DNA of 64,000 nucleotides from Flaviflexus huanghaiensis (GCF_014118685.1 NZ_JACFAK010000006.1:1-64000); one strand, 5' to 3'; shown: positions 29,303 to 38,970, counted from the stretch's first letter. Translations and numbers: made by a program. The notes: a model not told the origin generated them from the sequence alone.

Positions 29303-32300
29303 CTATCGAAGGACTCCAACGAGGAGCGAGGTCTGATTGCCGAACCTGTGGTTGGTGGCGGCAATCGCCTGTTCCTGGACGTACGGCAGGAGCTCAACCC
29401 GGCCGGCCGGCGTGATGGGATCGGAGTAGATCCCGACGTCGACAGACCCATCAATGGCGCTCGCGAGCGCAGCGGGATCTTCACCGATGACCCGGAAGCG
29501 GACGCCGTCAGGGGACACGGACATGCCCTTGGCCCGCCTGTGCCACTGTTCGACCGACTCGACCGTCACGACAACGCCGTGATCGCTCATGAACCTCTCA
29601 ACCTCGGCAGGTAGCGCTGTCGCTGTCGACGCTTCAACACCGGCGCTGAGTGCGACGGCCCCAGCAACGCTGGCGAGAAGATCCCCGACCGGTTCACCCT
29701 CACCGAGCCGGACGACAACGCGGGGGAAGCCGATGTAGCGGAGAATGTTGATCTCAACACCGAGCTGCGACGGATCGTGCTCGGCAAGGAATTCGCTCGT
29801 GAGAGCCCTGTCCATGCCGGAGAGGATGTCCTTTGTCCGAGCCGGATCATCCAGCTTCTCCGCCACCGCCCCAGCATCCTGCAGCACGCGGTGGTTGAGC
29901 GCGGAGTGCGTGCCCGTGAAGTTCGGGGTGACCCGACCGAGCCCATACAGGTAGTTCGGGCCGCCCGCCTTCGCTCCCGTGCCGACGGAGGAGCGCTTCC
30001 ACCCGCCGAACGGCTGGCGTTGCACAATCGCACCGGTGATGCCGCGGTTAATGTAGGCGTTGCCCGCGTGGACGTGGTCGATCCAGTAGGCGATCTCATC
30101 CGCGTCGAGCGAGTGGATGCCGGCGGTGAGGCCGAACTCGACCGCGTTCTGCCACTCGACTGCCTGGACGAGGTTCTCAGCCCTCATGACGCCGAGGATC
30201 GGGCCGAAGTACTCGGTCAGGTGATATTCGGAGCCAGGCTCGATGCCGGAACGGACGCCCGGGGTCCACAGATGCTCGTCAATCTTTTTCGGCTTGACGA
30301 CCCACGACTGGCCCGGCTCCAGCTTCGTGAGGCCGCGCATGAGCTTCTCCCGCGGAGCCTCGGTGAGTGGTCCCATCTCTGTCGACAGATCGGAGGGGTA
30401 TCCGACATTGAGCGAGCGGACCGCATCCACCAGCTGGTCGTGGAAGCGACGCGAGAAGCCCGCCGATCCAACGAGGATGACAAGAGAGGACGCAGAGCAC
30501 TTCTGGCCAGCGTGGCCGAATGCGGAATAGACGACATCCTTAACGGCAAGATCGATGTCGGCGTGCGGGGTGACGATAATGGCGTTCTTGCCCGAGGTTT
30601 CGGCGAACACCCTGAGGTCGGGACGCCAGGAACGGAACATCTCGGCCGTCTCGATCGAGCCGGTGAGGATGACCTGGTCAACTCGCTCAACAACGTGCTG
30701 GCCAAGTCCCTTATCGGCACCCTCAACAGACTCGTCGAGGTTGAGTAGCTGGAGAACGTCACGGGGAACACCGGCCTGCCACATGAGCTCGGCAATGTAC
30801 GAACCAATCCGGCGCGCAATGCGAGCGGGCTTGAACAGCACACTTGATCCGGTGGCGAGAGCGGCGAGAACGCCGCCCGCCGGAATCGCGATGGGGAAGT
30901 TCCACGGCGGTGTGATGAGGGTCGTGCTCACCGGCGTGAAGTTTGCGCCATCGAGCTCATCGAGTGCCGGAGCGAGGTGAGCGTAATAGCGGGCGAAGTC
31001 AACCGCTTCCGACACCTCAACGTCCGCCTGATCGATCGTCTTGTAGGCTTCGGAGCCTGCCACCTCGATGAGCTCGGCGCGATGCTCCTCCATCATGTCG
31101 GCGACCTTGACGAGGATCTCTGCGCGCTCCACTGCGGGCCGCGCCGCCCACTCCTTGCCCGAGTTCTCCGCGGTCTCGATGATGTTGTCGAGCTCGGCGA
31201 AGGTCGACTGGGTATTGGCGTTAACAGCGTCGACCCCGATCTGAGAGGCCTCCATTCGTCCCGCGATGTCCTTCGCCCACTCGAGGTTGGCGGGCAGCGA
31301 CGGGTCCGTGTCCGGCGTGTTCGCGAACGTCATCGGGAAGCCGTCGTGCTTCTCATAGCGATTCTGCAGTCGGCGTGGGCCGTGCTCCAGCCCCGACTCC
31401 GCGAGCTTATATGCCTGTGCGAAACGGTCGGCCTCCACATCGAAGACGCTCGCGTCGTCGAGGGAGAACACGTTCGACATGAAGTTCTCGGGCGTCGCGT
31501 TCTCCTCGAGCCGGCGCACAAGGTAGGAAATGGCGACGTCGTACTCTTCAGGCTTGACAACAGGAACGTAGTAAAGGAGTTGCCCGACATCGTCGCGCAC
31601 CGCGTGTGCCTGTGGAGTTGCCATTCCCGCAAGCATCTCGATGTCGACCTCGGTGCCGAGCGCGATGTCGCGGTCCCGGCACAGGAGAACTCCGTAGGCA
31701 AGGGTGAAGAGGTTCTGACCGGCGATGCCGACGTGGACGGCGTCAATGTTCTCTCGCGTCAGCGAGTAGTCGAGCATGGCGATGTAGTTCGCGTCAGTTG
31801 CCTCCTTGGAGGGCTGGACGGCGAGCTCCCAGCCGTGCATGAGCGCATCCACACGCTCCATCGAGAGGTTCGCGCCCTTGACAATACGGACCTTGATCGG
31901 CGCGCCGCCCTCGGCGCGGCGTCCCTTCGCCCACTCTGTCAGGCCTTTGAGCGCATCGAGACCGTCGGGCAGGTAGGACTGGAGGACGATCCCGGCCCGG
32001 TAGTCCTTGAACTCCGGCATGTCGAGGATCGACTTGAAAACGTCCAGCGTGAGGTGGAGATCCTTGTACTCCTCCATGTCCAGGTTGATGAACGTGTTCG
32101 AGTCGCGTGCGATCCGGAAGACGGGTAGCAGCTGGTCGACTGCGTGTGCGACGGCATCGTCGAAGCCGAAGGCTGCGTGCGGGCCGATGACCGACGAGAC
32201 CTTGAGTGACACATAGTCGACGTCGTCACGGCGGATGAGTTCCGTTGTCGCAGCGAGCCTGCGGGCCGCCTCAGCATCACCCAGCACGGCCTCGCCCAGC

Positions 32301-32713
32301 AGGTTGAGGTTGAGCCGAGAGCCGTCCGTCCTCAGCTTGGCGATCGCCGGCCCCAGCTTCGAAGGAGTCACGTCGACGACAAGGTCCCCGACGAGCGCGG
32401 CGAAGATCTTCTGCGCAATTTCATCTGCCACCTTCGGCAGTAGCGGCGCCAGCTTGCCGCCGCCCTTCGTCAACACTCCGAGGTAGGGCGGCAGAAATGA
32501 CGCATCCTTCGACGAAATGTTGGACAGATTATCGGAGACGACCTTCGAATCTTCGGGACGGATAACTCCGTCGACGAAGGTCACGGTGTAGTCGAGGCCG
32601 CCCGGGTGGTCGAGCACCCGTGACAGTAGGCGAGAGGCATACGGAGTCGAATACTTCTGCGCATTGTCGGACCACTCCTGCGCCTTCGCAATTGAACGCG
32701 TCACAATATCCAT
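29303..32713 (-). CDS. putA: Bifunctional proline dehydrogenase/L-glutamate gamma-semialdehyde dehydrogenase
   Basis: Oxidises proline to glutamate in two steps. The N-terminal FAD-dependent PRODH barrel (about 60-440) includes SLKVSSVIGP, the RIVKGANLSMERVD segment and the YYVPVVKPEE region. The C-terminal ALDH domain (about 520-980) carries Glu705 (FAETSGKN) and the nucleophile Cys739 (GHAGQKCSAS). A further 150 residues resemble the ALDH-like C-terminal extension of long PutA. 1136 residues, without an N-terminal ribbon-helix-helix DNA-binding domain, so it should not act as its own repressor. It lies 15 bases after the DUF3017-like gene. Confidence 0.94.
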   Translation of the reverse strand: MDIVTRSIAKAQEWSDNAQKYSTPYASRLLSRVLDHPGGLDYTVTFVDGVIRPEDSKVVSDNLSNISSKDASFLPPYLGVLTKGGGKLAPLLPKVADEIAQKIFAALVGDLVVDVTPSKLGPAIAKLRTDGSRLNLNLLGEAVLGDAEAARRLAATTELIRRDDVDYVSLKVSSVIGPHAAFGFDDAVAHAVDQLLPVFRIARDSNTFINLDMEEYKDLHLTLDVFKSILDMPEFKDYRAGIVLQSYLPDGLDALKGLTEWAKGRRAEGGAPIKVRIVKGANLSMERVDALMHGWELAVQPSKEATDANYIAMLDYSLTRENIDAVHVGIAGQNLFTLAYGVLLCRDRDIALGTEVDIEMLAGMATPQAHAVRDDVGQLLYYVPVVKPEEYDVAISYLVRRLEENATPENFMSNVFSLDDASVFDVEADRFAQAYKLAESGLEHGPRRLQNRYEKHDGFPMTFANTPDTDPSLPANLEWAKDIAGRMEASQIGVDAVNANTQSTFAELDNIIETAENSGKEWAARPAVERAEILVKVADMMEEHRAELIEVAGSEAYKTIDQADVEVSEAVDFARYYAHLAPALDELDGANFTPVSTTLITPPWNFPIAIPAGGVLAALATGSSVLFKPARIARRIGSYIAELMWQAGVPRDVLQLLNLDESVEGADKGLGQHVVERVDQVILTGSIETAEMFRSWRPDLRVFAETSGKNAIIVTPHADIDLAVKDVVYSAFGHAGQKCSASSLVILVGSAGFSRRFHDQLVDAVRSLNVGYPSDLSTEMGPLTEAPREKLMRGLTKLEPGQSWVVKPKKIDEHLWTPGVRSGIEPGSEYHLTEYFGPILGVMRAENLVQAVEWQNAVEFGLTAGIHSLDADEIAYWIDHVHAGNAYINRGITGAIVQRQPFGGWKRSSVGTGAKAGGPNYLYGLGRVTPNFTGTHSALNHRVLQDAGAVAEKLDDPARTKDILSGMDRALTSEFLAEHDPSQLGVEINILRYIGFPRVVVRLGEGEPVGDLLASVAGAVALSAGVEASTATALPAEVERFMSDHGVVVTVESVEQWHRRAKGMSVSPDGVRFRVIGEDPAALASAIDGSVDVGIYSDPITPAGRVELLPYVQEQAIAATNHRFGNQTSLLVGVLR

Positions 32714-32728
32714 TTGCCTGATCTCTTT

Positions 32729-33001
32729 CTACGCCACGTTCGTGGCGTTTCCCCAATCGGCGAGCCCAAGGAGGGCCAGCCCCATAAACGTGAGAGTCGC
32801 TGTGTCCCACGCGCGTCCACGAACGTCTGGCACCACACCTGTCGGCAGGACGAGGCGAGCGGCCGCAAGGCCGACGAGGGTGATGCCGAGAACGCGGATC
32901 GCTGACACGGGTCCTGCGATGAAGCCGAGGACAACGATGGCCACGACCCAGAAAAACAGAGCTCCTAACAGCTCGGGTGCAGGGACCCGATTTTCTCCCA
33001 T
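32729..33001 (-). CDS. DUF3017-like small membrane protein
   Basis: 90 residues with three hydrophobic helices (about 11-30, 33-52, 68-85). The central ITLVGLAAARLVLP and the RGRAWDTATLTFMGLALLGLA segment match the pattern of actinobacterial DUF3017 proteins, which I recall as usually sitting beside folD; here it precedes putA instead. Function unknown. It is divergent from the FAD oxidoreductase at 33031, with 29 bp between. Confidence 0.7.
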   Translation of the reverse strand: MGENRVPAPELLGALFFWVVAIVVLGFIAGPVSAIRVLGITLVGLAAARLVLPTGVVPDVRGRAWDTATLTFMGLALLGLADWGNATNVA

Positions 33002-33030
33002 ACGATCAATCCTAATAGCTTGGAGGACGA

Positions 33031-34074
33031 TTGATCACAATTTGTGGAACGGGACTGGCTGGCCTTCGCACGGCTGTCGAACTGCGGAGCCTCGGCTGTG
33101 ACGAGGCTATTCGCGCCATCGGCCGCGAAGGCGTCGCACCCTACGACAGGCCGCCGCTATCGAAGAATCTCTTTGGCGACTATGATCGGCCGCTGTCGGC
33201 AGACGGACTCGGCGACCTCGCTGACGTGTGCGACGAGATCATCACCGCTGAGGTCGAGGGGCTCGATGGCACGTCCGTCATCGCCAATAGCATCCGATAT
33301 GAGTCTGATATCACAGTTCTCGCTCTCGGGGCTGATGCGCGGAGCACGATCGACGGGGCACTCACTTTACGCACCCGCGACGATGCCGAACGGCTACGTC
33401 GTATCGACGGACCGGTGACAATCGTCGGCGGAGGGTGGATTGGTTGCGAGCTTGCCTCCTCGTTCGCGGCCGCCGGCCACGACGTGACTCTTGTTGAGAT
33501 CGCTACGCATATCCTCCCTGCCCTCGGGGAGGCGGCTCTGCCCGTGGCTGACGCACTGCGCGAACTCGGGGTGCTAATCACGCACAGTATCCCGGACAGC
33601 CCGGGAACCGTTATCGAAGCGACAGGGGCCGTACCGAACACCCTCGGTCTCGACCTCACGACCGACGGCTGGGGCCGCACCACGCTCCCACGCGTGTTCG
33701 CTGTCGGCGACTGCGCATCGATGACCATCGGCCCAGCAGGCGGCCACTGGAACACGGCGCTTCATCAGGCCACTCGCGTCGCTCAAGCGATCATGACGGA
33801 CCCACAGGACGAGCCAATTCCTCTGACGCCCGATGTGTTCTCGACGATTGCCCGCCGAGAGCTGCTTCTCATCGGCCACCCGGTTGGCATGCCCATCACT
33901 CTCCCGGATGGGTCACGCTCGCTCTGGCTCAAGGACGACAGGCTCGTCGGCGGGTTCACGATCGACCGACCCGCCGACGGCGTCGCGTTGCGAAGAAACA
34001 TCGGGGCCCGCTTAACGGCCGAGGCTGCGGCTGACCCGCGCCCGCTCAAGAAGATCCTGCGCGAGATGCCCTAA
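33031..34074 (+). CDS. FAD-dependent NAD(P)H:ferredoxin/rubredoxin reductase-like oxidoreductase
   Basis: Pyridine-nucleotide-disulphide oxidoreductase related to ferredoxin reductases (BphA4/rhodocoxin reductase group). FAD motif GTGLAG (6-11), the diagnostic YDRPPLSK (38-45), NAD motif VGGGWIGCE (around 130-138), and the FAD-ribityl segment FAVGDCA. At 347 residues it is shorter than the usual 390-410 because the C-terminal domain is reduced. Start is TTG at 33031 with GGAGGA three to four bases upstream; no in-frame ATG fits. It converges on purH with three bases between. The electron acceptor cannot be told from sequence. Confidence 0.82.
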   Translation: MITICGTGLAGLRTAVELRSLGCDEAIRAIGREGVAPYDRPPLSKNLFGDYDRPLSADGLGDLADVCDEIITAEVEGLDGTSVIANSIRYESDITVLALGADARSTIDGALTLRTRDDAERLRRIDGPVTIVGGGWIGCELASSFAAAGHDVTLVEIATHILPALGEAALPVADALRELGVLITHSIPDSPGTVIEATGAVPNTLGLDLTTDGWGRTTLPRVFAVGDCASMTIGPAGGHWNTALHQATRVAQAIMTDPQDEPIPLTPDVFSTIARRELLLIGHPVGMPITLPDGSRSLWLKDDRLVGGFTIDRPADGVALRRNIGARLTAEAAADPRPLKKILREMP

Positions 34075-34077
34075 GGT

Positions 34078-35658
34078 TCAGTGCGAAAAGTGCCGCGTTC
34101 CCGTGAAGTACATGGGAACGCCCGCCGCATTCGCCGCAGCAATGACCTCGTCATCGCGGACCGACCCACCAGGCTGGACGACGGCCTTGACCCCAGCATC
34201 GGCCAGCACCTGGAAGCCGTCGGCAAACGGGAAGAACGCGTCCGACGCCGCGACTGAGCCCACAGCCCGCTTCTCGCTCGAGAGCGTCGACTGTTGCGCA
34301 CCGCCGGCCGTCTCCACATCCGAGTCGACCGCGGCTCCGAGCGTGTTGGCCCGCTCAACGGCAAGCCGGCACGAATCGACGCGGTTGACCTGACCCATCC
34401 CAACGCCAACGGAGGCGCCACCCTTCGCGAGAAGCACGGCGTTTGACCGCACGGACCGAACAGCACGCCACGCGAACTCAAGATCGGCAAGAGTGTCCTC
34501 GTCGGCTACTGGACCGGCTGCGTGCGTCCACCCGGACGGCAGATCCCCGGGTGCGTCGACACGGTCTCGCTCCTGCACGAGCCACCCGCCAGAAATCTGG
34601 GTGATGTCACGACCGGCCGTATCCGGCCGGACTTTCAGGATCCGCAGGTTCTTCTTCTTCCGCAGGACCTCAAGCGCGTCGTCATCGAAGTCGGGGGCTG
34701 TCACGACCTCGGTGAAAACCGGTGCCAGCCGTTCCGCCATCGCCAGTGTCACTCTGCGGTTCGCGGCGATGACACCGCCGTACGCCGACACGGGATCACA
34801 GGCGTGTGCACGCGCATAGGCCTGCGCGATGTCGGCGCCGACAGCGATACCGCACGGGTTCATGTGCTTGATAACAGCGACGGCGGGCTTGTCATGGTCG
34901 TATGCGGCCCGCACGGCTGCGTCTGTGTCGCGGTAGTTGTTGTAGCTCATGTCCTTGCCACCTAGCTGCACCGCGTGAGCCACGCCGTCGCGTCCCTCGG
35001 CAGACAGCCACGCCGTCTGGTGAGGGTTCTCGCCGTAGCGCAGTGAGCGGGTTTTCGGCAGAGACAGATCGATACGCTCATCGCCCACGAGCTCCGACAT
35101 CCATGTTGCCACCGCCGCGTCATAGGCGGCGGTGTGCGCGAACGCACGGGCGGCAAGAACCCGTCGCTCCTCCGCTGTGAAACCACCCCTGCGGACTGCG
35201 TCTACAGCATCCGCGTACTGCTCAGGGGCCGTGAGGACAGCGACGGAGGCGTGATTCTTAGCGGCGGCCCGGACCATAGCTGGACCGCCGATATCGATCT
35301 GCTCGATGATCTCATCGACCTCGGCACCGGAGGCACGCGTCTGCTCGAACGGGTAGAGGTTGACGATGACGATATCGATTGGCGTCACCCCGAGCTCCGA
35401 CATCTGCTCAACATGCTGGGGCTTGCGGCGATCAGCGAGGAGGCCGCCGTGGATGAGAGGGTGGAGCGTCTTGACTCGGCCATCGAAGCACTCGGGGAAG
35501 CCGGTGACGTCCTCGACGCCAGTGACGGCGATCCCAGCTTCCTGGAGGGCGGTTGCGGTTCCTCCGGAGGACACGATGTCGATGCCAGCATCCGCGAAGA
35601 CGCGAGCAAGGTCGACGATGCCGGACTTGTCGTAAACGGAAATGAGTGCGCGGGTCAT
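34078..35658 (-). CDS. purH: Bifunctional AICAR transformylase/IMP cyclohydrolase
   Basis: Last two steps of IMP synthesis, using 10-formyl-tetrahydrofolate. N-terminal MGS-like IMP cyclohydrolase domain ([30 protein letters not shown]) and C-terminal AICARFT domain ([15 protein letters not shown] with the catalytic Lys-His). 526 residues. Start at 35658 is chosen because AGGAG lies five to six bases upstream; an ATG 12 bases earlier is overlapped by that site. A ZTP riboswitch precedes it by about 25 bases. Gene order sucCD-perM-purN-purH is conserved in actinobacteria. Confidence 0.96.
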   Translation of the reverse strand: MTRALISVYDKSGIVDLARVFADAGIDIVSSGGTATALQEAGIAVTGVEDVTGFPECFDGRVKTLHPLIHGGLLADRRKPQHVEQMSELGVTPIDIVIVNLYPFEQTRASGAEVDEIIEQIDIGGPAMVRAAAKNHASVAVLTAPEQYADAVDAVRRGGFTAEERRVLAARAFAHTAAYDAAVATWMSELVGDERIDLSLPKTRSLRYGENPHQTAWLSAEGRDGVAHAVQLGGKDMSYNNYRDTDAAVRAAYDHDKPAVAVIKHMNPCGIAVGADIAQAYARAHACDPVSAYGGVIAANRRVTLAMAERLAPVFTEVVTAPDFDDDALEVLRKKKNLRILKVRPDTAGRDITQISGGWLVQERDRVDAPGDLPSGWTHAAGPVADEDTLADLEFAWRAVRSVRSNAVLLAKGGASVGVGMGQVNRVDSCRLAVERANTLGAAVDSDVETAGGAQQSTLSSEKRAVGSVAASDAFFPFADGFQVLADAGVKAVVQPGGSVRDDEVIAAANAAGVPMYFTGTRHFSH

Positions 35659-35681
35659 GATTCTCCTCATGTCGTTACCCG

Positions 35682-35765
35682 CTGCCCTGCCCAGGCGTGC
35701 GACGCAGCGGACACGGCCGCTCCCCGATGGTCCTCCATCTTGTGCGCCAGTCGCGACCAGCGCTC
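35682..35765 (-). ncRNA. ZTP/ZMP riboswitch (pfl motif) in the purH leader
   Basis: Reading the minus strand, the segment contains, in order, GGTCGCGACTGGCGCA (35758-35743), a GATGG-AGGA-CCATC hairpin (35739-35726), GGGGAGCG (35725-35718), a variable loop, and CGCCTGGGCA (35697-35688). These are the conserved blocks of the ZTP aptamer in the correct order and spacing, including the CCUGGGC strand that forms the pseudoknot. The class binds ZTP or ZMP, which accumulate when formyl-folate is short, and turns expression on. Here it precedes purH, a known target. Only about 20 bases separate it from the AGGAG site, with no terminator between, so control is probably at translation initiation. The aptamer begins 4 bases after the stop of the LPxTG gene. 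Confidence 0.93.
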
Positions 35766-35768
35766 ACT

Positions 35769-36686
35769 TTAGCGCGACTGCGTCCGCCGCGACGAGATGA
35801 GGAGGCCGGTCCCACATGCCAGAAGGAGCATTCCGGCCATGAAGATTCCCCAGTTGCCGACACCGGTCGGCGGCAACTCCGGCATCTGTTCAGGCGGCAG
35901 ATCGCCGCGCTCGTCTACGGGCGCGGCCATAGCCCGTCCCGTAATGATGATGTCACGGGTCGCTTCTGCCGCGTTGCCGTCGGAATCGGTCACGAGGTAG
36001 AGGATCCGATAGGTGCAGGGAAACCCGTTCGGGCACTCGGTCGCGTTATACCAGTCCCCCCAGTCGGAGATGGTCGGTGACAGCCTGAGATCGACGTCAT
36101 CGCGGACCCGCACACCGTACCAGAGATCAACGTCACTCACCTGGGCACGCGACTGCGCCGTGATCGTTGGAATCGGCGCGAAGATGGGTGCCCTGCTGAG
36201 CCGCGGCTGTTCGGCGGGTGTCCATGGATCGCTGACGCCCCCGCCCGTCATCCCCGCCGGTGGCCGTGACATCTCCGGCCAGTCGTCATCTGTCGGGAGC
36301 ACAGTCGGCTCGTCCGTGGGACCCTCCGTCGGCTCCTCGGTCGGATCGGGTGTCGGCTCCTCACTAGCGTCTTGCGTCGGCTCATCGGTGGGAGCCTGTG
36401 TCGGGTCCACCGGACCGTCAGTCGGCTCCCCGGACTCTGTCGGTTCAGCCGTGTCGTCGAGCATCGACAGGCCTGTCGTTTCGATACTCGCGTCTGGGGC
36501 GGTCCGATCGCCCGCATCCACAGTGTCCCTCTGGTCCACTTCAGGCGGTCCGGTTTTGATCATGGCAGGAGTCGACTGGTCAGTCGGCCCCAGGTCGATC
36601 GGCGCGGCCATAGCCGATGCTCCGATGAGAAACCCTGCAATGACAAGCGCTGTTCCCGAGGCACTGCCCCTCACCCACTGGTGCAT
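35769..36686 (-). CDS. LPxTG-type cell-wall-anchored surface protein
   Basis: Secreted protein of 305 residues ending in a sortase signal: LPPTG (about 271-275), a hydrophobic stretch and the charged tail SSRRTQSR. The signal peptide has a short basic start and the core GTALVIAGFLIGASAMA. A low-complexity stretch of Glu-Pro-Thr repeats follows, then a domain of about 100 residues (SDVDLWYGVRVRDDVDLRLS, YNATECPNGFPCTYRILYLV, TDSDGNAAEATRDI) that looks like a beta-sandwich with one Cys pair, similar to bacterial Ig-like folds. The ATG at 36686 fits the signal peptide; a TTG at 36701 is also possible. It sits between purN and purH, where I know of no functional reason for it. Confidence 0.82.
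   Translation of the reverse strand: MHQWVRGSASGTALVIAGFLIGASAMAAPIDLGPTDQSTPAMIKTGPPEVDQRDTVDAGDRTAPDASIETTGLSMLDDTAEPTESGEPTDGPVDPTQAPTDEPTQDASEEPTPDPTEEPTEGPTDEPTVLPTDDDWPEMSRPPAGMTGGGVSDPWTPAEQPRLSRAPIFAPIPTITAQSRAQVSDVDLWYGVRVRDDVDLRLSPTISDWGDWYNATECPNGFPCTYRILYLVTDSDGNAAEATRDIIITGRAMAAPVDERGDLPPEQMPELPPTGVGNWGIFMAGMLLLACGTGLLISSRRTQSR
36302..36447 (-). repeat. Degenerate Glu-Pro-Thr-encoding repeats
   Basis: On the plus strand, GTCGGCTCxTCxGT-type units recur about every 12-24 bases and encode EPT/DPT/APT repeats of the surface protein stalk. This type of tract varies in length between strains in other LPxTG proteins. Confidence 0.7.
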
Positions 36687-36802
36687 CCTGCTGTTATCCA
36701 ATCGTTCTCGGTCGGGCGCGATGTTGCCCGGGATTATTCAAGCACGTCAGTGACTCATGCGCTGTGCGACATCGTCGACCAGCGCGTCCGCGCCGGTCCG
36801 GT

Positions 36803-37429
36803 CTATCCGCGTGGGTTCTTGAGAAAGGCCCGCCGGCCGTCAACCCGCCAGCCGTCCCTCATCATTGCCCCGACGGTGCGGACGAGCTGCTCCCGCTCGG
36901 CGACCTTGATTCTCTCGAGAAGCGTCTCTTCCGTGTCGTCCTCGCGCACGTCGACCGCGCACTGGGCCAGGATCTGGCCCGTGTCCATCCCCTCATCGAC
37001 AAGGAACAGCGTCGCCCCCGCGATCTTCACACCGTAGGCGAGGGCTTCGGCAGGGCCATGGATACCGGGGAAGGACGGAAGGAGCGAGTTATGGGTGTTG
37101 ACGATCTTGCCCGGGAAGGACCGTAGGACGGAGGGCCCGAGCATCTTGAGAAAACCCGCTGACACGACAAGGTCAGGTGCCGAGCCTGCGATCTTCTCGG
37201 CGAGCGCCGTGTCCCATTCATCTCGATGAGGGAAGTCGCGCACTCGCATCACCGCAGTCTCAATGCCTGCCGCTTGCGCCGTCTCAATACCTCCGCACCC
37301 GTCACGGTCGGCGACGACAAGGACAACCTCGCACCCGTACTCCGGACTCTCGCAGGCGTCCATGAGTGCCGCAAGGTTTGAGCCCCCGCCAGAAACAAGA
37401 ACGGCAAGTCTCCGTCGGTCGTCGTTCAT
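36803..37429 (-). CDS. purN: Phosphoribosylglycinamide formyltransferase
   Basis: Transfers the formyl group of 10-formyl-tetrahydrofolate to GAR. Family features: SGGGSN phosphate loop (13-18), catalytic Asn111, His113 and Asp145 (in NTHNSLLPSFPG and LVDEGMDTG). The usual NIHPSLLP reads NTHNSLLP; the catalytic residues are kept. 208 residues. ATG overlaps the perM stop by 4 bases. Co-directional with purH but separated from it by the LPxTG gene. Confidence 0.94.
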   Translation of the reverse strand: MNDDRRRLAVLVSGGGSNLAALMDACESPEYGCEVVLVVADRDGCGGIETAQAAGIETAVMRVRDFPHRDEWDTALAEKIAGSAPDLVVSAGFLKMLGPSVLRSFPGKIVNTHNSLLPSFPGIHGPAEALAYGVKIAGATLFLVDEGMDTGQILAQCAVDVREDDTEETLLERIKVAEREQLVRTVGAMMRDGWRVDGRRAFLKNPRG

Positions 37430-38970
37430 GACTCTTCCTTTCCGGTCTCAGCCGGAGTCTCGGCTGTGGCGGGCGTCGGCGGAGTCGGTCCCTCACGAAG
37501 GTGATCCTTGGCCCCGGCAAATGAGTGATCTCCCTCGACGCGTTGAGCATCGTCCGCGTGTGCGGAAGCGAGCTCCTCGGGAGCATTGTCGACATCCGCC
37601 ACCGACTCGCCCAGCTCTGCCGCTTCCGCATTCGCACTCGGCTCCGTCGTCAACGTCTGCACACCGGTTCCACGAGTAGCCTGTGCGGCGCCGTCAGTGG
37701 TGACGTCGGGCCACACCGGGCTCAGGGCACTGCCCCCGTCGCGCACCGACTCCCACGACGCGTCGGCCGCGCCGCTCGGCTCGGGTACCTTGTTCTTTGT
37801 CAGGAGGCCTCGAACGGTATCGCCGGCCCTCGTGATGCTGGCCCGGAAGGCAGCGACCGTGCTGCGGTGGCCGATGATCATCCCGAGAACAAGAGGCACA
37901 CCGAGGAAGACGGCGCTGTGCAGCGCCATCGTCGGCGCCTCCGGCCCCGTCACACTCATCCGCTGCGGACCGATCGATCCGTGCGAGATGAGGGCGAGCA
38001 ACGCTCCCATGGCAGCGGTTGCCGCCACCTGGATGAGACCGGTGATGAACACTTCGATCATGTCGGGAAATGCTCGGGCCTCGCTCATTCCCCGAAGAAT
38101 GAGGATGGCGACGACGATGACGACCACCCACGCGGCGCCGGATCCCGGTTGCGGCAGTGCACCAAGGATGGGAATGGCGGGGAGCGGTGCGGCAGTGACT
38201 CCGAACGCGGAGAAGATCGTTCCTGTTCCGACGGCGAAACCAGCGCCGATGAGGTAGGCCAGGGACCAGAGCACGACGGTGGGCAGGTACGCGATCTGGA
38301 AGAGCCACATGAGGACTCCCGAGTGCCATTCGACGATGTAGTAATCGTTGATTCTCAGGATCTCCGACCAGCCGACGACGAGTGAGGTAACGAGTCCGAG
38401 CGCGCCGAGACCGATCCCTGTCAACACCGCCCTCCTTGCGAGGACGAAGCCATCGTAAATAGCCCGTCCCGGCGCGGACGTGAAGATGCCGGTTGCGAAC
38501 CAGTCGGTTCTGTTCTTTGATGCGAGGATTGCCACGAGGGAAAGGACCGCGGCCCCCAGGCCTGCCGTCCAACTATTCGATCCCGCCGGCGCGAGCAGCC
38601 CGAGAGCCGCTACCGCGACGCCTGAAGAGATGGCAATAATCGACACGTCAATCCAATCCTTCACCGCGCGCCGGCGGATGAAGGCGAGTGCGGCAAAAAA
38701 CGTGAGGAGCGTGATCATCAGGGGCGGCAGCGTGATGGCAACGCCATCGAAGTGGAGGGATCCGCCAAAGGCTGTGAGCCACCAGCCCGTTGTCACTGCG
38801 GCGACATCCTGCCATGTTGTCGCCCCGAGCGCGGGCGAGTCGGCCATGAGCGTGTAGGAGAAGATCCCGAGGATAACGACAATGGCCCAGCCGGCGAGGA
38901 TGGGCTGAACTGCGGCCGCAACGAGGCGGAGCGGGTGCGTTCGTCTGTCGACAATCATCGAGACCATCAT
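37426..38970 (-). CDS. perM: DUF6350/PerM-type integral membrane protein
   Basis: Polytopic membrane protein (about ten hydrophobic segments, residues 15-395) with a long acidic, Ala/Glu/Thr-rich cytosolic tail (about 400-514). Position between sucD and purN is the conserved site of the PerM (DUF6350) family; mycobacterial PerM is linked to cell division and persistence. Sequence marks such as ADSPALGATTWQDV after the first helix and the WLTAFGG segment fit the family. Start at 38970 has no clear Shine-Dalgarno; two further in-frame ATGs follow within 12 bases. Confidence 0.82.
   Translation of the reverse strand: MMVSMIVDRRTHPLRLVAAAVQPILAGWAIVVILGIFSYTLMADSPALGATTWQDVAAVTTGWWLTAFGGSLHFDGVAITLPPLMITLLTFFAALAFIRRRAVKDWIDVSIIAISSGVAVAALGLLAPAGSNSWTAGLGAAVLSLVAILASKNRTDWFATGIFTSAPGRAIYDGFVLARRAVLTGIGLGALGLVTSLVVGWSEILRINDYYIVEWHSGVLMWLFQIAYLPTVVLWSLAYLIGAGFAVGTGTIFSAFGVTAAPLPAIPILGALPQPGSGAAWVVVIVVAILILRGMSEARAFPDMIEVFITGLIQVAATAAMGALLALISHGSIGPQRMSVTGPEAPTMALHSAVFLGVPLVLGMIIGHRSTVAAFRASITRAGDTVRGLLTKNKVPEPSGAADASWESVRDGGSALSPVWPDVTTDGAAQATRGTGVQTLTTEPSANAEAAELGESVADVDNAPEELASAHADDAQRVEGDHSFAGAKDHLREGPTPPTPATAETPAETGKEES

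Noticed and set aside
30977-32128. 383-codon open frame on the plus strand opposite putA
   Set aside because: Antisense shadow; the minus strand encodes an unambiguous PutA.
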